Origin: a virus
Virus record (IMG/VR): IMGVR_UViG_3300011116_001170
Coordinates: 1 to 51,148 of that record
DNA length: 51,148 bases
Strand: one strand, 5' to 3'
Shown here: one piece after another, positions 1 to 7,249 of the stretch
How the letters are laid out: each line of letters opens with the position of its first letter
Position numbering within the stretch: position 1 is the stretch's first letter
The notes under the pieces: model-generated
Seen by the model: only the letters and a program-made list of their open reading frames with translations
Databases searched by the model: none
What the model was told of the DNA's origin: nothing
Program-made: the position numbers and the translations under genes

Positions 1-32
1 TTTAGCTGTTCTAAAAATTGTTTAAGTTTCAT
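1..32 (-). CDS. Hypothetical protein, N-terminal fragment cut by the window edge
   Basis: A minus-strand ATG at 30-32 opens a frame reading MKLKQFLEQL that runs off the left edge. It sits directly downstream of the 63-aa membrane protein gene in the same direction, as expected of the next gene in a packed operon. Only ten residues are visible, so nothing can be said about function. Confidence 0.4.
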   Translation of the reverse strand, partial: MKLKQFLEQL

Positions 33-40
33 AATTTTAA

Positions 41-232
41 TTATTTATAAGGTTCAAATCTTGGTCTACTTAATTCGCAACCAACAACGTAACCTAAATT
101 AATTCTCGATAATATTGATGTGTATTTGCAGCCATCGGGGGAATGCGCTGCCGCAATTCCTATTAGGAAACCAAAAAGAGCAGTAAATATAGCTGCGGCT
201 ATAAACAACTCTTTTAATAAAAATTGTTTCAT
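41..232 (-). CDS. Small membrane or exported protein (63 aa)
   Basis: Residues 5-29 form one hydrophobic segment rich in Ala, Ile and Phe. It could be a membrane anchor or an uncleaved signal sequence, and is followed by a short soluble tail with two cysteines. A strong Shine-Dalgarno (GGAGGAG) overlaps the end of yqaJ just upstream, which supports a real gene translated together with it. No family is recognised. At the other end of the window a different gene sits downstream of a yqaJ-like end, so this position seems variable in content. Confidence 0.6.
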   Translation of the reverse strand: MKQFLLKELFIAAAIFTALFGFLIGIAAAHSPDGCKYTSILSRINLGYVVGCELSRPRFEPYK

Positions 233-847
233 CTACTCCTCCTTAATTTTTGTTAATATCTCATCACGCATTGTTATTGTTTTTTGCGCCAGTTTTGCAA
301 GTTCGGCAATGAATTTCTCATCACGATCAACCCTAATAATAAAAAGCTGCTTTTCTTTAAAGTTTGGATGAAATGAAACAAAATCGCAGAATTTGCGACC
401 ACTAACCCAAAGCCCGCCTTGCACTTGTTGCCAATAATCAGTTGGCATTTTGTTATCTAGCAAATATTTGGCATGAGTTGTCGCCATTGGGCATTTAATT
501 TCAAGCAAACCATCATCACCAAGTAAGCCATCAGGCGAATATCCAAAATTACCACAATCGCTTTTAAACATTGTGATTTCTTCGACAATTTCAAAGGTTT
601 GCTCTGCGTAAGCTTGTCTTGCGATTGGTTCTAAATCATTGCCGCGTTGCATGGCTTCGTTTTTGTAGCTTGGATCTGGCTGGCTTAACAAAGATTGAGT
701 TGCAAGTTCTAAGGCATATTTCGGCAATGTCGCTGATTCTTTGCCCGTTGAAGTTATGATTTTATCAAAATTAGACGCTGTAGCAACGCCTAATCTTAAT
801 TGAAGCCATTCTTCCGATCCTTGGACTATGTGTCTAATTATTTGCAT
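233..847 (-). CDS. YqaJ-family viral recombinase (exonuclease)
   Basis: Phage-type nuclease of the lambda exonuclease/YqaJ fold. It resects double-stranded DNA ends to give single strands for the annealing protein encoded just upstream (RecT). Visible active-site pattern: Glu73 in RGNDLEPIA, Asp106 in YSPDG, Glu116-x-Lys118 in LEIKCP, then the YWQQVQ helix at about 138-143. The 204-aa length is normal. I chose the ATG at 847, not the upstream frame opening at 874, because it follows an AGAGG site and the protein then begins at MQIIRHIVQGSEEW, typical of the family. It overlaps recT by 14 bases, so the two are probably translationally coupled. A second, diverged copy of its last codons lies at the right end of the window. 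Confidence 0.9.
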   Translation of the reverse strand: MQIIRHIVQGSEEWLQLRLGVATASNFDKIITSTGKESATLPKYALELATQSLLSQPDPSYKNEAMQRGNDLEPIARQAYAEQTFEIVEEITMFKSDCGNFGYSPDGLLGDDGLLEIKCPMATTHAKYLLDNKMPTDYWQQVQGGLWVSGRKFCDFVSFHPNFKEKQLFIIRVDRDEKFIAELAKLAQKTITMRDEILTKIKEE

Positions 848-1727
848 CTTTAACCTCTTCTTTTTCAGCCGCAATTTCCTTAGCCTTATTTTCTAACCTA
901 GTTTTAGCTTCTTCAAATTTAGCAAAGGGAAGATCAATGATTGAATTGATTTTAAAAACCTTGCAAAATTTCTCTTTACTGATTAGTGCATTTTTTAAAA
1001 GATTCTCAATCTCAATTCCTTGCTCTGAATCAATAGTCTCAATTTCGGGGTTAACAACTTTTTCTAAATCATAGTCTTGATTATCAAATTCTGTAATTTT
1101 CTCAATCTGCTGAATCCCGCTAAAATGAATTTTGCAAGCTCGGCGAATGATTGCTACTTTTGCCTTTTCTTCAAACCATTCTTTCCATATAAAATCTTGT
1201 TTAGCTTTGCCTTTAATTTTGTTGATTTCTGCTAAAGACATAGTTTCGCAAAAAGAAACTAAGCGACCGCCAAGAGTGTATGAAATATGGCAATAACCGC
1301 CAATGATTTTATCTCTAGGCGCAAAAGGATTGCTAATTTCTAAAGAGTAAGTTGTCGTGTCGCCTTCGCTTTTTACCACAAACAAATCACCCTCATAAAC
1401 CAATTTACAATCAATATTTGCGTCAGGATAAGCTCGTTTAATTGCGTAAATAAAACCTCTATATCCGATTTGTAAAGTTGCGTTTGAACCATATTTGATT
1501 AAATGGCAATGTTGTCTTCCATCAATTTCAAGCTGTAAATCGCAGGCTTGTTTAATCGCGCTTTCAATACTTAATGGTGTGCATTTAGATAAATCTTTCT
1601 TATCATCGCCGATTGTTTTTCTGATCTCGTTAAGAACGCTAATTACATATTTAGAATGATTAGTTCCTAACTCTGATTTCAGAAGCGCAGAGTTGTTTAA
1701 ATTGTTTTCGATTAATTGAAGTGTCAT
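834..1727 (-). CDS. recT: RecT-family single-strand annealing protein
   Basis: 297-aa protein that binds single-stranded DNA and anneals complementary strands in phage recombination. The family core is clear: a conserved block around residues 60-110 (LEIDGRQHCHLIKYG, then TLQIGYRGFIYAIKRA), the YTLGGR strand and the WFEEKAKVAIIRRACK helix. The C-terminus is a charged Lys/Glu-rich tail. It is paired with the YqaJ nuclease just downstream and the two probably act as a two-component recombinase. No good Shine-Dalgarno precedes the ATG, so translation may depend on the small gene upstream. Confidence 0.9.
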   Translation of the reverse strand: MTLQLIENNLNNSALLKSELGTNHSKYVISVLNEIRKTIGDDKKDLSKCTPLSIESAIKQACDLQLEIDGRQHCHLIKYGSNATLQIGYRGFIYAIKRAYPDANIDCKLVYEGDLFVVKSEGDTTTYSLEISNPFAPRDKIIGGYCHISYTLGGRLVSFCETMSLAEINKIKGKAKQDFIWKEWFEEKAKVAIIRRACKIHFSGIQQIEKITEFDNQDYDLEKVVNPEIETIDSEQGIEIENLLKNALISKEKFCKVFKINSIIDLPFAKFEEAKTRLENKAKEIAAEKEEVKDANN

Positions 1728-1738
1728 GTCTTATTTTT

Positions 1739-1933
1739 TTAATTATTAATAATTTCCGTCTTATATCTCGGCTTCTCACCCTCTACCCAATCCAATCTCT
1801 TCTCGCCGTCTCTATCTTCTTGAATAGCCATAGCCCTAACAATTCTTTTAGCCTCCATATCATTGATAGCATTAACTTCTATTGTGTCAAAATTCTCAAT
1901 ATATTTGGTGATTTGTACTTTATATTTTGGCAT
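1739..1933 (-). CDS. Hypothetical protein (64 aa), DpnD/PcfM-like fold possible
   Basis: Small soluble protein opening with MPKYKVQITKY, then alternating strand-helix residues with EVNAINDMEAKRIV. This resembles the short DpnD/PcfM-like phage proteins, where a beta strand is followed by an 'EAxxxA' helix. A GGAGGAG site lies six bases before the ATG and overlaps the end of the YopX gene. A similar plan is seen in the 75-aa protein at 11858-12085. No function is known; the family resemblance is weak. Confidence 0.6.
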   Translation of the reverse strand: MPKYKVQITKYIENFDTIEVNAINDMEAKRIVRAMAIQEDRDGEKRLDWVEGEKPRYKTEIINN

Positions 1934-2374
1934 TTACTCCTCCGTTTCAGTTAATTCCAAATATTCTTTCAATAATTTAGGGTTTTCATAAATATTTCCA
2001 ATTACTTCAACTTTTTCATGAACTGCACCAAGATAAAAATCCATTCCTTTGATACCTTTGACAAAAAAACCAGCTTTATCATAGAATATTTCTGAAACTG
2101 TTGGATTTGGATCATAAATTTCAAAATGAAACTTACTTGGTTCTTTTTTTATTCTTTTAATAATATCGCCTTCATAAATTTCTTTTCCATTTTTATCGAG
2201 CAAGCCTGTGAATTGCATAACAATTGTTCCTAGTCCATCATTCAAATAATCGTCAAACCCAATAACATCATATCCACCATCAATATTTAATGATTTTTTG
2301 GTTTCAGTTATGTTATAGATCATTTTTCTATCTAAAGAATCCCAAGCCCTAAATTTGTATCGTGAATTTACCAT
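1934..2374 (-). CDS. YopX-family protein
   Basis: 146-aa member of the YopX family of small phage proteins of unknown role. Marks: the opening KFRAWDSLDRKM, the central MQFTGLLDKNGKEIYEGDII, and the closing VEVIGNIYENPKLL. These are the three most conserved blocks of the family. It sits between an HNH gene (overlapping by 26 bases) and a DpnD-like gene. A 29-aa piece carrying only the first and last blocks is found at 9507-9596. Confidence 0.85.
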   Translation of the reverse strand: MVNSRYKFRAWDSLDRKMIYNITETKKSLNIDGGYDVIGFDDYLNDGLGTIVMQFTGLLDKNGKEIYEGDIIKRIKKEPSKFHFEIYDPNPTVSEIFYDKAGFFVKGIKGMDFYLGAVHEKVEVIGNIYENPKLLKEYLELTETEE

Positions 2375-2579
2375 ATTTATCCTTCTGTTTATTTTTATAG
2401 CTAATTTTAGCGTGATTAGATTTGGTTAATATTTCTAAATTTTCAGGTCTATTATCCAATTTATTTTCGTTAAGGTGATGAACGTCTTCGTCTGGCAGTA
2501 TAAGTCTTACCATTTGCCTTTCAGCATCAATCCAAGCTTGATGAATTTCTGGTGTGATTTCTAATTTAAATTTGTTAAT
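2349..2579 (-). CDS. HNH-type endonuclease, short, start uncertain
   Basis: The frame contains PDEDVHHLNENKLDNRPENL, the hallmark His-His...Asn...Asn core of phage HNH homing-type nucleases, followed by EILTKSNHAKI. No ATG lies at the expected N-terminus. The frame is open from about 2606, and an AGAGGA site sits 7-8 bases before ATA/ATT codons at 2582-2577, so a non-ATG start near 2579 is possible and gives 76 aa. The only in-frame ATG (2513) would give 54 aa and still keep the HNH core. The 3' end overlaps the start of the YopX gene. It may be a free-standing homing nuclease or a remnant of one. Confidence 0.6.
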   Translation of the reverse strand: MNKFKLEITPEIHQAWIDAERQMVRLILPDEDVHHLNENKLDNRPENLEILTKSNHAKISYKNKQKDKYGKFTIQI

Positions 2580-2773
2580 TATTTCATTTCCTCTGGTTGT
2601 TCATAAGTTTTAGTAATTTTACCATTTTCATAAATATGCCAATAAGTCATTTTTTTTGTAAAATGAATTGCAATTTCTTTGCCAAGATATTTCCACAATT
2701 TTGACGTAGGCTTACGGCATTTACAGTAAGGTTGATTGGATGTGCCTTGAGATTGCATTCCTCCCCTTCCCAT
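2579..2773 (-). CDS. Hypothetical protein (64 aa)
   Basis: Basic protein with a Gly/Gln/Ser-rich N-terminus, a CKCRKP segment and a C-terminal part that looks like two beta strands (MTYWHIYENGKITKTYEQP). Its ATG overlaps the stop of the upstream 91-aa gene, so the two are coupled. Two Cys alone are too few for a zinc site. No family is recognised. Confidence 0.55.
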   Translation of the reverse strand: MGRGGMQSQGTSNQPYCKCRKPTSKLWKYLGKEIAIHFTKKMTYWHIYENGKITKTYEQPEEMK

Positions 2774-3048
2774 TACCCCTCCATTGATTCTTGTTGAGCG
2801 CGTCTTAATCCTTCGCTTTCAATTTCCGCCGTTTCGTGCCATTTTTTAACCCGATATTCAATATCTCTTTCAATATTCTTAACATAAGAAACGGTTAGTA
2901 AATCTCCGTGGTAGTCAATGTCGTTGATTTCAATTGAAATATCGGGATTTGAACTTGCGCTTACAATTGCATTCACAAATTTTGTTTTTGCTTCCAAAAG
3001 GCAATTCCCTTCAAAATCACCCCAGTCTTCTGTTTTGATAATTACCAT
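2773..3048 (-). CDS. Hypothetical protein (91 aa)
   Basis: Acidic soluble protein, predicted mixed strands and helices, with the repeated Ile-Asp pattern SIEINDIDYHGD. It is the first gene after the intergenic promoter region 3049-3193 and its stop overlaps the next ATG, so it probably leads a small operon reading toward recT. No family is recognised. Confidence 0.6.
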   Translation of the reverse strand: MVIIKTEDWGDFEGNCLLEAKTKFVNAIVSASSNPDISIEINDIDYHGDLLTVSYVKNIERDIEYRVKKWHETAEIESEGLRRAQQESMEG

Positions 3049-3079
3049 AAAAAATATAATTAATTAATATTCTTACCGC

Positions 3080-3107
3080 ATTAAAAAGATTTAATTTTTA
3101 CTTGCAA
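3080..3107 (-). promoter_or_regulatory. Candidate sigma70-type promoter, minus strand
   Basis: TTGCAA (3107-3102), 16-base spacer, TTTAAT (3085-3080), pointing to the 91-aa gene that starts at 3048. The spacing and hexamers are fair, not perfect. The 145-base gap here is one of the few gaps in the left arm, which fits a secondary early promoter. Confidence 0.45.
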
Positions 3108-3115
3108 CAATTATT

Positions 3116-3132
3116 TTTACTACGGTAGTAAA
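3116..3132. promoter_or_regulatory. 17-bp palindrome, possible operator
   Basis: TTTACTAC-G-GTAGTAAA, a perfect inverted repeat around one central base. It lies just upstream of the candidate -35 box of the promoter at 3080-3107, where an activator or repressor dimer would bind. No matching second copy was noticed in the window. Confidence 0.5.
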
Positions 3133-3193
3133 TAAATCTCTTGACATGAATTTAGCTTAGAGACTGTAGGGAAGAAATTTTCTCTCAATGATT

Positions 3194-3898
3194 CTAAATC
3201 TCTTTTTTTATTAATCGACCATCTAAACGAGTAGCTTTACCTCTTGCCACCGCTCCAAGCATTCTAGTTTTAAAGCATGAAGCAAGGCAGGTAAATATTG
3301 CAAGCATTGGATGTTGGTCTTGTTTAAAAACCTCAATTTCTTTTGCGCCATAGGCTGTTAAAATATTCTTTACTTGCCTTTGATCGTAAACACCACAAGT
3401 TTGCAATCCGTCTGGCCCGTTAGCTACTATTTCGCCTCTTTCATAACCATAAGAGCGCGCGAAACTTAAATCTTCCATGTGATAATCATCGGACTTAAAA
3501 GAAAGAGCCATTCTATCAGAAACATCAGAAATAACCCTAATTACATCATGACGCAGAGTTTGAGGGGCTATGGCTGATATTTTATCACCAAGCGCAATTG
3601 ATAGATCAAAGGGCGCGCTTGAATAAATGGCTTGCATCAAATATTCAGGCTTTGAGATAATATTAAATCTAAGATTGTCTTTGCTGAATACTTTTCCCTC
3701 CTGCTCAAAACCATTATCAAGCAAGAGTTGCTCGGCAATGACTGCGCTTCTGCGGTCAATAATAGTAACCTCAAGAGGTGCTGGATGCTCACTAGCTATT
3801 TCAATAAGCATAGGGATTGATGATCCATTGCCGCCGTCAAAGTCTAATATTCTGGTTTCTGTTTCTTGGTTTAAGTTTTGTTTAATTTTGTTTTTCAT
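3194..3898 (-). CDS. Putative SAM-dependent methyltransferase-like protein
   Basis: 234-aa protein whose N-terminal third looks like a Rossmann fold: a strand ending in ILDFDGGNGSS (residues about 17-27; compare motif I, D-x-G-x-G) and a second strand ending in VTIIDRR, where an acidic residue would bind the ribose of SAM. A later strand (APFDLSIALGDKI) could be motif IV. No NPPY or DPPY catalytic motif is present, so DNA N6-adenine methylation is unlikely. The C-terminus is basic. The substrate is unknown. It could be a degenerate methyltransferase or another Rossmann protein. Confidence 0.5.
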   Translation of the reverse strand: MKNKIKQNLNQETETRILDFDGGNGSSIPMLIEIASEHPAPLEVTIIDRRSAVIAEQLLLDNGFEQEGKVFSKDNLRFNIISKPEYLMQAIYSSAPFDLSIALGDKISAIAPQTLRHDVIRVISDVSDRMALSFKSDDYHMEDLSFARSYGYERGEIVANGPDGLQTCGVYDQRQVKNILTAYGAKEIEVFKQDQHPMLAIFTCLASCFKTRMLGAVARGKATRLDGRLIKKEI

Positions 3899-3910
3899 TT
3901 TTACCTCAAT

Positions 3911-4498
3911 TTAATTGTTAATAGCTTCAAAACTCACAACCCAAACCCAAGGATCAGCCTCAAACTTCTCTTTTGGTTTTTTGTGAGTTGCGTTCCAAAA
4001 TATTTCAAAATCTTGGTTAGCAGTTCTGCCCGGATTGTAAACAGGGTGTTGAAAACCAACAAAAGTATTTTTGAAGCCCTCCGCAATCGCATCCTCCTCA
4101 CTAATATCCGCAAGCCTCTCAACCTTAATTCCTGTAATGCGCAGGGTTAGGCGTGAGTGTTCTTGCTTCATGTGTTGAGCTGGTTTCCAATAAGTTTCAA
4201 AACAGTTCTGATCGGCTGCATAAATCGGCAATCCGTCAACCAAATGATTACTACATTTACAGGAAGCTCCCTTTAAATCCCAACAATCAAATTTATCAAA
4301 TATTCTAAAGCTCTCTTTGCAAAAAATCTTTTGTCCTACTTGGTAGGGGCATTTAATAAGTTCAGCCAGATAAGGCTCATCAGCTTTACACATAATCTTC
4401 TTTTCCAATTCAGAAAATTTAATCACCTCCCTAAACATCACTTTTGATCCTTTTAGTATTGCTTGCACTTCTTGTGCTGTGAAAACTTTACCTTTCAT
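3911..4498 (-). CDS. ASCH-like phage protein
   Basis: 195 aa. The pattern is that of the phage ASCH-like proteins often labelled 'morphogenetic protein': an N-terminal block that sets a limit (VQAILKGSKVMFRE), PYQVGQKIFCKESFRI, a middle CWDL...C.C segment, WKPAQHMKQEHSRLTLRI, VERLADISEEDAIAEGF, and a closing PWVWVVSFE. ASCH/PUA-like folds bind RNA or modified bases. The actual role in phages is not established. It follows a tiny membrane protein gene with a 4-base stop/start overlap and a GGAGG site. Confidence 0.65.
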   Translation of the reverse strand: MKGKVFTAQEVQAILKGSKVMFREVIKFSELEKKIMCKADEPYLAELIKCPYQVGQKIFCKESFRIFDKFDCWDLKGASCKCSNHLVDGLPIYAADQNCFETYWKPAQHMKQEHSRLTLRITGIKVERLADISEEDAIAEGFKNTFVGFQHPVYNPGRTANQDFEIFWNATHKKPKEKFEADPWVWVVSFEAINN

Positions 4499-4662
4499 AA
4501 TTTTTCCTCCAAAAGTTTGATAAATCTTTTTTCCAGCTCGATTCTGTATTTCGCTTCTCTTTCATAGTCTTTCTTCAAAAGATCGTATTTTTCATTCGTA
4601 ACTTTTACAAAAAATAAAAAAGACATAACAAAAGTTGCGGTTAGTAAATAATAGTAAATCAT
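4495..4662 (-). CDS. Small membrane-anchored coiled-coil protein (55 aa)
   Basis: Begins MIYYYLLTATFVMSFLFF, one transmembrane segment, then a charged helix of Lys/Glu heptads (EKYDLLKKDYEREAKYR). Its TGA overlaps the ATG of the ASCH-like gene. The shape resembles an inner-membrane Rz-like protein, but it lies in the early block, far from lysis genes, so I leave it as unknown. Confidence 0.6.
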   Translation of the reverse strand: MIYYYLLTATFVMSFLFFVKVTNEKYDLLKKDYEREAKYRIELEKRFIKLLEEKL

Positions 4663-4688
4663 ACCAAGCCCTTCATTTTAGAATTTAA

Positions 4689-5066
4689 TTAAATTTTTTT
4701 CAGTAATAAAAGTAAAAGACGCGCTGCGGTGTCTGCTAACGATTCGTTTTCTTCCTGTTCAAAAGTAAGTAGCTTGTCAAAACCATCGAAATTTTGATAG
4801 CCAATAAACACCTTGTTTTCGTGATACCAAATTCTAAGTTCGTAGTTACCAATTCCACGACTGAAAAAATCATGTTGTTTTGGCAAAGCCTTTAAAATTG
4901 TCTCGAGGTCGTAAGCCCCGACTTTTTCAATCAAAGCTGGTGTCTGTTCTTTTTCATGGACAAGTTCTGGTTCGCCCGTGTTCCATTTTACCCAATAAAA
5001 TTGAGTTTCAGCTTTAAAACCAGCTTCCGCAAGCTGTTTAGAAATTTCGTAATTAGTTGTTTTCAT
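4689..5066 (-). CDS. Hypothetical phage protein (125 aa)
   Basis: Soluble protein with the N-terminal plan ISKQLAEAGFKAET-QFYWVKW, then YDLETILKALPK and a run of leucines at the C-terminus (AARLLLLLLKK). This plan is common in uncharacterised phage proteins. It overlaps the upstream 145-aa gene by 14 bases. No function is assigned. Confidence 0.65.
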   Translation of the reverse strand: MKTTNYEISKQLAEAGFKAETQFYWVKWNTGEPELVHEKEQTPALIEKVGAYDLETILKALPKQHDFFSRGIGNYELRIWYHENKVFIGYQNFDGFDKLLTFEQEENESLADTAARLLLLLLKKI

Positions 5067-5490
5067 TTTCCACCTCTGCCATAAAAAATTGTTTGTTGTC
5101 TCGAAATATAGTTTTTGATTTTTCTTTTGACCGCGTAAATTCTTCGATTTTCACTAACCAACAAGCGTCTGTGTAATAATCAATTTTTCCCGTCATATGA
5201 TTTACAACGGGCATTACTTTTGTGAAAGAAAACCCGTCTGCGTCTAAATCTTCTTCTTTTGGCTGGAAAATATGTTCTGATTCTTTCGCAATAAAATACT
5301 TTGATTTTATTCTAAGTTTTTCTTCAAAAGTCTCTTTTTCTTCAGAAAGACCAACTCCTAAAAAACTACGCAACTGTTCTTCATCTTCTAAAATAAATTT
5401 GACTCCAAACTCTCGCGCCATGTAAATTGCCTTAATCGGGCAAGTAAAATAGAGTCGCTTAGCTGTGTATAATCGTTTAGTTGTTTTCAT
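5053..5490 (-). CDS. Hypothetical protein, paralogue of 5603-5983
   Basis: 145 aa. Shares with the gene at 5603-5983 the N-terminal block YFTCPIKAIYMAREFGVKF and the C-terminal block RDNKQFFMAEVE, with a diverged middle. At DNA level the ends of the two genes are nearly identical, so this is a tandem duplication within the operon. No known family is recognised. The shared blocks may form one small fold with a variable insert. Confidence 0.65.
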   Translation of the reverse strand: MKTTKRLYTAKRLYFTCPIKAIYMAREFGVKFILEDEEQLRSFLGVGLSEEKETFEEKLRIKSKYFIAKESEHIFQPKEEDLDADGFSFTKVMPVVNHMTGKIDYYTDACWLVKIEEFTRSKEKSKTIFRDNKQFFMAEVENENN

Positions 5491-5606
5491 TTTTTAATTT
5501 TATTAAATTTATCATTAATAATTGCGTCAATTTTATCTAACCTAGATTTCTGACCTTTTTTGCTCCAACACAGCCAAATAATTAATACAACTACAAAAGA
5601 ATTCAT
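5487..5606 (-). CDS. Tiny membrane protein (39 aa)
   Basis: MNSFVVVLIIWLCWSKKG opens with a transmembrane segment followed by a basic tail. The ATG overlaps the stop of the upstream paralogue and its TGA overlaps the ATG of the downstream one, exact 4-base couplings on both sides, which argue for a real gene. Function unknown. Confidence 0.55.
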   Translation of the reverse strand: MNSFVVVLIIWLCWSKKGQKSRLDKIDAIINDKFNKIKK

Positions 5607-5983
5607 TCCACCTCCGCCATAAAAAATTGTTTATTGTCTCGTTCAATAATTTTCCAATCTTTTTTGTGAGAATTTTCCCATCTTTGATGTTTCATATTAT
5701 ACCAAGCCCATGTGCCTGTTTTTTCAAAAATAGCTATAACTAAGCAAGAAAAAGGTAATTCTGGATTGATTGAAAATCCTGCATCGTAAAGTTGCGGCTC
5801 AAAAATATTCTCTGATTCAGTCGCAACGTAAATTTTTGTAATTTCAGGAGTCATGTTTTCATAAAAAATAAAATTATTTTCTTTCAGATCCGCTTCTATT
5901 TTTATTTCTGTTAAACATTTTACACCAAATTCTTTGTGCATGTAAATTGCCTTAATCGGGCAAGTGTAATAATATCTAGCCAT
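5603..5983 (-). CDS. Hypothetical protein, paralogue of 5053-5490
   Basis: 126 aa, sharing YYTCPIKAIYMHKEFGVKC at the start and IERDNKQFFMAEVE at the end with the neighbour at 5053-5490. The centre (residues 40-105) is different and shorter. The pair surrounds the 39-aa membrane gene. No family is recognised. Confidence 0.65.
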   Translation of the reverse strand: MARYYYTCPIKAIYMHKEFGVKCLTEIKIEADLKENNFIFYENMTPEITKIYVATESENIFEPQLYDAGFSINPELPFSCLVIAIFEKTGTWAWYNMKHQRWENSHKKDWKIIERDNKQFFMAEVE

Positions 5984-5986
5984 TTT

Positions 5987-6346
5987 TTACTCCTTTGTTA
6001 TTGTTAATTGATTACCAACCTTGACCATGATTTTTTTAACACAAATCGCGCCCGTGATTGGTTCTATGTAGTGTTCTTCTTTTTCAATCCATTGCTGCTT
6101 TGGAACAAAAACTTCTAGCCAATCGGCGGGAGCGGGCTTTTTACCATAACCATAAGCCTTGTTCCAATCCTCAAGCTTTGTTTCTTTTAAAATTGCATTA
6201 GAAATATATTTAAAATCGCTATCGCTTATCACATTTTTTAAAGATTCATAAACCACGTCAGAATAGCTTTCAGAATATTCAAAGCCGTAAATTTCTGAAA
6301 AAATAGCTAGTGTTTTTATGAAAATTTTAGGATTAAGCATTTTCAA
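5987..6346 (-). CDS. Possible helicase loader-like protein
   Basis: 119 aa, mostly helical: LNPKIFIKTLAIFSEIYGFE, then a 'YESLKN...ISNAIL' helix pair and PAPADWLEVF. Short helical proteins of this shape encoded directly after a phage replication initiator often act like lambda P or DnaI N-terminal domains and bring in the host helicase. The position (overlapping the initiator by 14 bases) is the main evidence; the sequence match is weak. Confidence 0.45.
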   Translation of the reverse strand: MKMLNPKIFIKTLAIFSEIYGFEYSESYSDVVYESLKNVISDSDFKYISNAILKETKLEDWNKAYGYGKKPAPADWLEVFVPKQQWIEKEEHYIEPITGAICVKKIMVKVGNQLTITKE

Positions 6347-7034
6347 CTCCGTGTCTATTTAAAAATTTTTCAGTAGAATCGGCGTTAGTTTGACGTCTTT
6401 TTTGGTCAGCAGTTAAAAACTGGCTTTGATTATTATTTTTAGGCTCAAAAACCCCCGTCCAGTTGCTTTTAATTGAATTTTCTAGTGATTGATTGGCATC
6501 CAAGCCTTTGTTGTGAAATTTTGTCAGCTCTTTGATTATCAACTCGATTGCTTTTTCTGTCGGCTTTGCTTTTTTTGATTTACGCATTTCTAAAAATGCA
6601 TTCCAAAGCGAAGCGTCAATAAAATTTGGGATTGTTATTTGTGATTTAGATTCTTCATTAAGATTATCATTTAGATTTACATTTACATTATTATTAGGGG
6701 TTACGCTAGGGGTTTTCTTGGGGTTAACTAGGGGTTTTCTTGGGGTTTTTTTACTTTTTGGACGACCTCCTTTAACCCCGTGTTTAGCACCTAGACAGCC
6801 ATTTTTAAATCTAGCCTTATTTGCTATCAATTGTGGTTCAATTAGCCTAAAAATTGTCTTTGGATAGCCAATTAAATCTATCAATTTTGTGTTAAGAGAA
6901 AACTCGCAAATTGCGCGATAAATTTGCAATTGATCAGCATCATCTAAATCACCAATCGCCTCAAAAAAAGAGCGATAAAAAATGAAGCTGTTGCGATTAT
7001 TTGTTGTGGTTGGTTTCATTTTTTGACATTCCAT
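6333..7034 (-). CDS. Replication initiation-type protein (DUF6291-like)
   Basis: Up to 233 aa. N-terminal domain with SFIFYRSFFEAIGDLDDADQ and FSLNTKLIDLIGY, typical of DUF6291 phage replication proteins, followed by KNGCLGAKHGVKGGRPKSKK, then a low-complexity Pro/Asn/Asp linker (residues about 110-135). The C-terminal part has LWNAFLEMRKSKKAKPTE and SIKSNWTGVFEPK, as in proteins that bind origin DNA and pass it to the helicase loader. ATGs at 7034 and 7019 are both possible. With no polymerase or helicase in the window, it probably hands replication to the host. Confidence 0.7.
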   Translation of the reverse strand: MECQKMKPTTTNNRNSFIFYRSFFEAIGDLDDADQLQIYRAICEFSLNTKLIDLIGYPKTIFRLIEPQLIANKARFKNGCLGAKHGVKGGRPKSKKTPRKPLVNPKKTPSVTPNNNVNVNLNDNLNEESKSQITIPNFIDASLWNAFLEMRKSKKAKPTEKAIELIIKELTKFHNKGLDANQSLENSIKSNWTGVFEPKNNNQSQFLTADQKRRQTNADSTEKFLNRHGVENA

Positions 7035-7197
7035 TATTTAACATTGCACAAATATTATTCTTAAAGTGGTAAAGTATTTTCTTAACCGAGGTTTTTTGAT
7101 CGGCATTAGCTTGCATCGACTCAAGAATTGGCATTATATATCCAACAAGCCTCTTGGTTTCGTCATTGATTAAGCCTTCGATTTGATTTTGATTCAT
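6997..7197 (-). CDS. Hypothetical protein (66 aa)
   Basis: Small helical soluble protein (IEGLINDETKRLVGYIMPILESM). It is the first gene downstream of the large non-coding RNA region and overlaps the start of the replication gene. It may be regulatory for replication by position only. No family is recognised. Confidence 0.5.
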   Translation of the reverse strand: MNQNQIEGLINDETKRLVGYIMPILESMQANADQKTSVKKILYHFKNNICAMLNNGMSKNETNHNK

Positions 7198-7249
7198 TGC
7201 ATGTTTGACATTAAATTAATTTCCACCACTCTCAATCTTTATTTCTAAA

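Noticed and set aside
3141-3146. Perfect TTGACA on the plus strand
   Set aside because: No -10 at a fitting distance and no plus-strand gene downstream.
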